A DNA stretch of 64,000 nt, taken from Sedimentibacter sp. MB35-C1 (lineage in GTDB: Bacteria > Bacillota > Clostridia > Tissierellales > Sedimentibacteraceae). This document shows positions 60,596-64,000 of this stretch, piece after piece (position 1 is the first letter of the stretch; the number at the start of each line of letters is the position of its first letter). The notes below the pieces were generated by a model, which saw only the letters and a list, made by a program, of their open reading frames with translations, did not search any database and was not told the origin of the DNA. The position numbers were made by a program, and so were the translations under genes. The stretch lies in NCBI RefSeq assembly GCF_030913635.1, contig NZ_CP133188.1, positions 2,976,001-3,040,000 on the forward strand, written 5' to 3'.

Positions 60596-62080
60596 TTATG
60601 ACACGACATTCTTTAAAATTTGCTCTTTATTTGTTTCCGCACGTCTTTTAATAAACCATGCATATCCTATGCACATAACCGCAGCAAGTATAAATGAAGC
60701 AGTGTAGCTTGAAGGATCAAGTCCTACCAGCTCATCCAGCCTTAATCCTATAGGAGCGTGGAATATAAAGCTTAATGTTATAAAAAAGTAAAACATGCCT
60801 GGCAATAATGCGACAAAATAGTTCTTTCCTGTAATATAAAGGTACACTGCAATTGTTCCTAATGCAAATGTAGCAACAAATTGGTTTGTGAACGCAAAGT
60901 ATCTCCACAAAATATTAAATCCCTGAGGGCTTAATTTTGAAATATATAACACCACTGCAGCAGGTACGAACAATGCAGCAGATGTTAAAATTCTGTTTTT
61001 GGGACTCTGCTGATTAATGTTAAACTGTTCAGAAACCATAAGTCTCAGTGATCTGAATGCTGTATCTCCGGATGTAATAGGCAGTACTATAACTCCTACA
61101 ATTGCTATCATACCTCCGATTGAACCCAAGAATTCTTTTGACACCATACCAACTATAAGTGTAGACGCTGTACCAACGTCTGTTCCTCTTCCAAACAATA
61201 CCATTGTTCCTGCTGCCCAACACATAGCTATAAAGCCTTCTACCAGCATCATATTGAAGAATGTCATTCTTCCTTCTTTTTCGGATTTAACTGTTCTGGA
61301 AATTAATGTAGCCTGGGTAGCATGAAATCCTGACATTATTCCGCAGGCAACCGTTATAAAGAACACCGGTATAAACGGAAGACCTTGTGGATGCTGACTG
61401 AACATTCCTGCAAGTGAAAGGTTTGTTAGGTTTGCACCTCCGTCAAGCAAGATTCCTATAAAAATACCTATTGCTGAAACTATAAGGAATCCTCCGAATA
61501 TAGGATATACCCTTCCGATAATTGCATCAATTGGGAACAGTGTAGCAATCAGGTAATAAGCAAATATAGCTCCGTAAACTATCCACACTGTAGGATTGCT
61601 TACTGCTGCTTCCTGACTGAAAACCTGAGTTACAATTAAGTCTCCCGGTGTGTATACAAAAACAACACCAACAAGGAACATCAAAATCCACAAGAAGAAA
61701 TTGTAAAATTTTATAACGTTGTTTCCCAAATATTTTTTGATTAACTTAGGCATTTGTGCTCCGCCGTTTCTCATGGAAATCATGCCTGAAAAATAGTCAT
61801 GCATAGAACCGGCAATAACACAACCGATAGGTATTGTAATAAATGCCACAGGTCCGAACAGAATACCCTGAATAGGTCCGAATATAGGGCCTGTTCCAGC
61901 AATATTCAATAATTCGATTAATGAGTTCTTCCATTTTTTCATTACAACGAAGTCCACTCCGTCAGCTTTAGTAATTGCTGGTGTTTCTCTATCATCAGGT
62001 CCAAATACTTTTTCACAGTATGAACCGTAAAAATAACCACCAACAACAAGAATAATAATTCCGATTAAAAATGTTGTCAT
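60596..62080 (-). CDS. Carbon starvation CstA-family carrier (short form)
   Basis: A 494-residue CstA-family protein with about 14 membrane helices. Typical pieces are GTGPIFGPIQGILFGPVAF, GGAQMPKLIKKYLG, FFITVACGIMSGFHATQATL and ITSGDTAFRSLRLMV. CstA/BtsT relatives import peptides or pyruvate. It is the shorter of two CstA-family genes here (the other is 62365-63978) and clearly not identical, so probably different substrates. The ATG at 62080 follows TAGGAGGAAGT. A hairpin lies between the two genes, so they may be separate transcripts. Confidence 0.9.
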   Translation of the reverse strand: MTTFLIGIIILVVGGYFYGSYCEKVFGPDDRETPAITKADGVDFVVMKKWKNSLIELLNIAGTGPIFGPIQGILFGPVAFITIPIGCVIAGSMHDYFSGMISMRNGGAQMPKLIKKYLGNNVIKFYNFFLWILMFLVGVVFVYTPGDLIVTQVFSQEAAVSNPTVWIVYGAIFAYYLIATLFPIDAIIGRVYPIFGGFLIVSAIGIFIGILLDGGANLTNLSLAGMFSQHPQGLPFIPVFFITVACGIMSGFHATQATLISRTVKSEKEGRMTFFNMMLVEGFIAMCWAAGTMVLFGRGTDVGTASTLIVGMVSKEFLGSIGGMIAIVGVIVLPITSGDTAFRSLRLMVSEQFNINQQSPKNRILTSAALFVPAAVVLYISKLSPQGFNILWRYFAFTNQFVATFALGTIAVYLYITGKNYFVALLPGMFYFFITLSFIFHAPIGLRLDELVGLDPSSYTASFILAAVMCIGYAWFIKRRAETNKEQILKNVVS

Positions 62081-62282
62081 ACTTCCTCCTAAATATGTGT
62101 ATTACATTTCAACCTTTAGTATAATGAAGAAAATTTCAAAAAAATGAAAAGGCTGATTTGTATCTAATACTAACACACATGACAAATTTCGTCAATAATT
62201 TAAATTGCTATTTATTCAAAATTATGTAAAACATTTTCCTGCGCTAAATACTGCCTAAGCAGTGTAATTTAAAGCACTATAA

Positions 62283-62316
62283 TAGGGTGCTGCAGCTATG
62301 ATCTCTGCAACACCCT
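62283..62316 (-). terminator. Hairpin after long CstA gene
   Basis: On the minus strand TAGGGTGTTGCAG pairs with CTGCAGCACCCTA with one G-U pair around an eight-base loop. It stands 48 bases after the stop at 62365; the U run after it is weak. Confidence 0.6.
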
Positions 62317-62364
62317 ATGCATAATAATATTATCTATTAGAATTATTAAAGATAGTTCCTATTT

Positions 62365-63978
62365 TTATTCAGATGTATTTTTTAACTCATCTTTTTTAAA
62401 TACAATTGAGTATCCCTCTTTAGCAAGAACAACCGCAAGTACAAACAGCAGAACAGGGAATATTACCAATATATAATTTCCCGCAGCCAAATTTGACTTA
62501 ATCAACAGAATTAGTGCAGTAAGTGTAACGAACAGCATAAATATCATAGGAATAGTCAGCATATGATAATTCTTGCCTGTTTTTTTGAGCCAAACTGCTA
62601 TAGCAAGCAATGACAAAGCTGCTAAAAGCTGGTTAGCTGATCCGAATATAGGCCAAATCTTAGAATATCCGCCAGCAGCAAGGTATCCGCCTATCAAGAC
62701 AGTTATAGCTGTTGAAACATACATATTTGACAAGACTGATTGTTTTTCGCTTTCAGGGTTATCGAAGAACTCTTGGAATATAAATCTCGCCAATCTCGTA
62801 GCAGTGTCAAGACTTGTTAATGCAAATGCAGATACCGCCAATGCAACGAATGATTTTCCTACTTCAAAAGGAATGCCAAACTTAGACATAAATGTTCCTA
62901 CACCACTTGAAAATACATTTACAGGCCCGCCCTTCAGCAGTTCGGTTAATTCTCCACTGGAAATATATGCAGCTGTAATGAGGGCTATTATAGCTAAAAG
63001 GCCTTCTATCAGCATCGAACCATATCCAATGAGCTTGGTGTCATTTTCATTATTTACCTGCTTGGACGTAGTACCAGAACCAACAAGTGAGTGGAATCCG
63101 GAAATAGCACCGCAGGCAACTATTACGAACAACATAGGGAACATATACTGGTTGCCTACGTAAAATCCGGTAACTGCCGGCAGTTGAATACCAGGTCTGT
63201 ATACAATAAGCCCTACTACAGCACCGGCTATCATAGCATATAACAGGAATGAATTAAGATAATCTCTCGGTTGCAGTAGAATCCATACAGGTGCCACTGA
63301 AGCAGCAAAAATATAAACCATTAAAATTAATATCCAAGTATTAACACTTAACTGCAAAGGGAACAATTGACCTAAATATACACATGTGAAAAGTAGAATA
63401 ACTCCAACAACAGTACCAATTTTCAATGAAAGTCCCTTTCGGTATACAGCATAACCAAATACTAATGCTAAAATTATAAACATTAAGGAAGAAGAAGCTG
63501 CAGCAGGAACAGAAGAAAATGTTGCCGCAACTATATTAGTGAAAGCCGCAACCACCAATATCAATGTAAGCCAGGCAAATATAGAAAATAATTGCATTCC
63601 TCTTTTTCCCATATTTGTGTGTATTACTTCACCTATAGATTTTCCTTTGTGACGAACAGAAGCATACAGTGAGCCAAAATCATGAACTCCTCCTACAAAT
63701 ATGCTTCCAATAACTATCCAAAGAAGTACAGGTACCCATCCAAATATAGCTGCCTGAATAGGACCATTTATAGGCCCAGCGCCTGCTATTGAAGCAAAAT
63801 GATGTCCTAACAATACAGCCGGTTTTGCCGGAACGTAATCTACCCCGTCATTTATTTCGTGTGCCGGTGTTTTTCTTGTTGGATCAACCCCCCATTGTTT
63901 AGCCAGCCAGGCTCCATAAGTCACATAAGCTATTACAAAAACAATAATACCAAGTAAAACTAAAAGCAATGCGTTCAT
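62365..63978 (-). CDS. cstA: Carbon starvation protein CstA
   Basis: A 537-residue CstA with about 16 membrane helices. It has KTPAHEINDGVDYVPAKP, GAGPINGPIQAAIFGWVPV, VRHKGKSIGEVIHTNMG, IVACGAISGFHSLVGSGTT and ALTSLDTATRLARF, all CstA hallmarks. E. coli CstA takes up pyruvate and peptides during starvation. The ATG at 63978 follows AAAAGGAGGTTATT, so the start is complete inside the window. A second, shorter family member is encoded downstream. Confidence 0.93.
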   Translation of the reverse strand: MNALLLVLLGIIVFVIAYVTYGAWLAKQWGVDPTRKTPAHEINDGVDYVPAKPAVLLGHHFASIAGAGPINGPIQAAIFGWVPVLLWIVIGSIFVGGVHDFGSLYASVRHKGKSIGEVIHTNMGKRGMQLFSIFAWLTLILVVAAFTNIVAATFSSVPAAASSSLMFIILALVFGYAVYRKGLSLKIGTVVGVILLFTCVYLGQLFPLQLSVNTWILILMVYIFAASVAPVWILLQPRDYLNSFLLYAMIAGAVVGLIVYRPGIQLPAVTGFYVGNQYMFPMLFVIVACGAISGFHSLVGSGTTSKQVNNENDTKLIGYGSMLIEGLLAIIALITAAYISSGELTELLKGGPVNVFSSGVGTFMSKFGIPFEVGKSFVALAVSAFALTSLDTATRLARFIFQEFFDNPESEKQSVLSNMYVSTAITVLIGGYLAAGGYSKIWPIFGSANQLLAALSLLAIAVWLKKTGKNYHMLTIPMIFMLFVTLTALILLIKSNLAAGNYILVIFPVLLFVLAVVLAKEGYSIVFKKDELKNTSE

Positions 63979-64000
63979 ATAATAACCTCCTTTTAATTAA

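Noticed and set aside
62573-63163. 196-codon ORF antisense to cstA
   Set aside because: Shadow of the certain cstA gene; no ribosome site.
1-64000. CRISPR array, tRNA or rRNA genes, insertion sequences, prophage
   Set aside because: I scanned for evenly spaced repeats, tRNA arms with a terminal CCA context, transposase-like frames and terminal inverted repeats, and saw none that I could support.

Overview
The window is AT-rich, densely coded DNA from a low-GC Gram-positive anaerobe, most likely a Clostridia/Tissierellia relative (Sedimentibacter-like is a guess, not shown). Pointers are Shine-Dalgarno sites of the AGGAGG type, a T-box leader, S-layer-homology (SLH) proteins, a dnaE-pfkA-pyk cluster, EtfAB with an FAD oxidase, DUF1659/DUF2922 genes, YkvI carriers and CstA carriers. 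I saw no rRNA, tRNA, CRISPR array, intact insertion sequence or prophage.

Region by region: (1) 1-4053, minus strand: a T-box-controlled transcript encoding a YkvI-type carrier, EtfB, EtfA and an FAD-linked 2-hydroxyacid oxidase that runs off the window; the order recalls lactate dehydrogenase/Etf clusters. (2) 4081-9875: DUF2892 protein, 2-hydroxyacid dehydrogenase, short zinc phospholipase C-like protein, SLH protein, then a plus-strand pair of a second 2-hydroxyacid dehydrogenase and a second YkvI carrier. (3) 9884-16091: response regulator-PAS-GGDEF protein, a decayed ABC binding-protein remnant, a PNPOx-fold protein, tandem mini-ORFs and a long inverted repeat ahead of homoserine dehydrogenase, SGNH hydrolase, TIM-barrel isomerase, pseudouridine synthase. 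(4) 16225-24766: radical SAM protein, murA, LD-carboxypeptidase, a possible 30-residue membrane peptide, a two-component system, a DUF3221-like protein and a 515-codon HTH protein. (5) 24945-34682: GH26-like glycosidase, two nucleoside-recognition (Gate) proteins, hisS, dsdA, DUF2922/DUF1659, then a solitary adenine methyltransferase that strongly resembles C. difficile CamA, followed by an SLH protein. (6) 34688-41572: pepT, LUD protein, sbcDC, GNAT. (7) 41670-47345, minus strand: a cobalamin-riboswitch operon for a surface lipoprotein cobaltochelatase (CbiK type) fused to a NEAT-like domain, a second membrane-anchored NEAT-like protein, and a BtuFCD-type importer whose ATPase has an extra C-terminal domain. 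(8) 47433-64000: PPIase, a 22-cysteine protein of unknown role, AI-2E-family protein with no ordinary start codon, pyk, pfkA, dnaE, an SDR, a split chromate transporter, cardiolipin synthase and two CstA-family carriers.

How it fits together: the first 10 kb suggests amino-acid-linked 2-hydroxyacid metabolism, with amino acid sensing by the T-box, carriers of one family, and both NAD-linked and Etf-linked hydroxyacid enzymes. The B12 operon suggests capture, cobalt loading or exchange, and import of tetrapyrroles or corrinoids at the cell surface. The strongest candidates for something little described are the B12-regulated surface chelatase/NEAT-like system and the CamA-like methyltransferase. 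All homology statements are from reading the sequence and from memory of the families; no database search was run.
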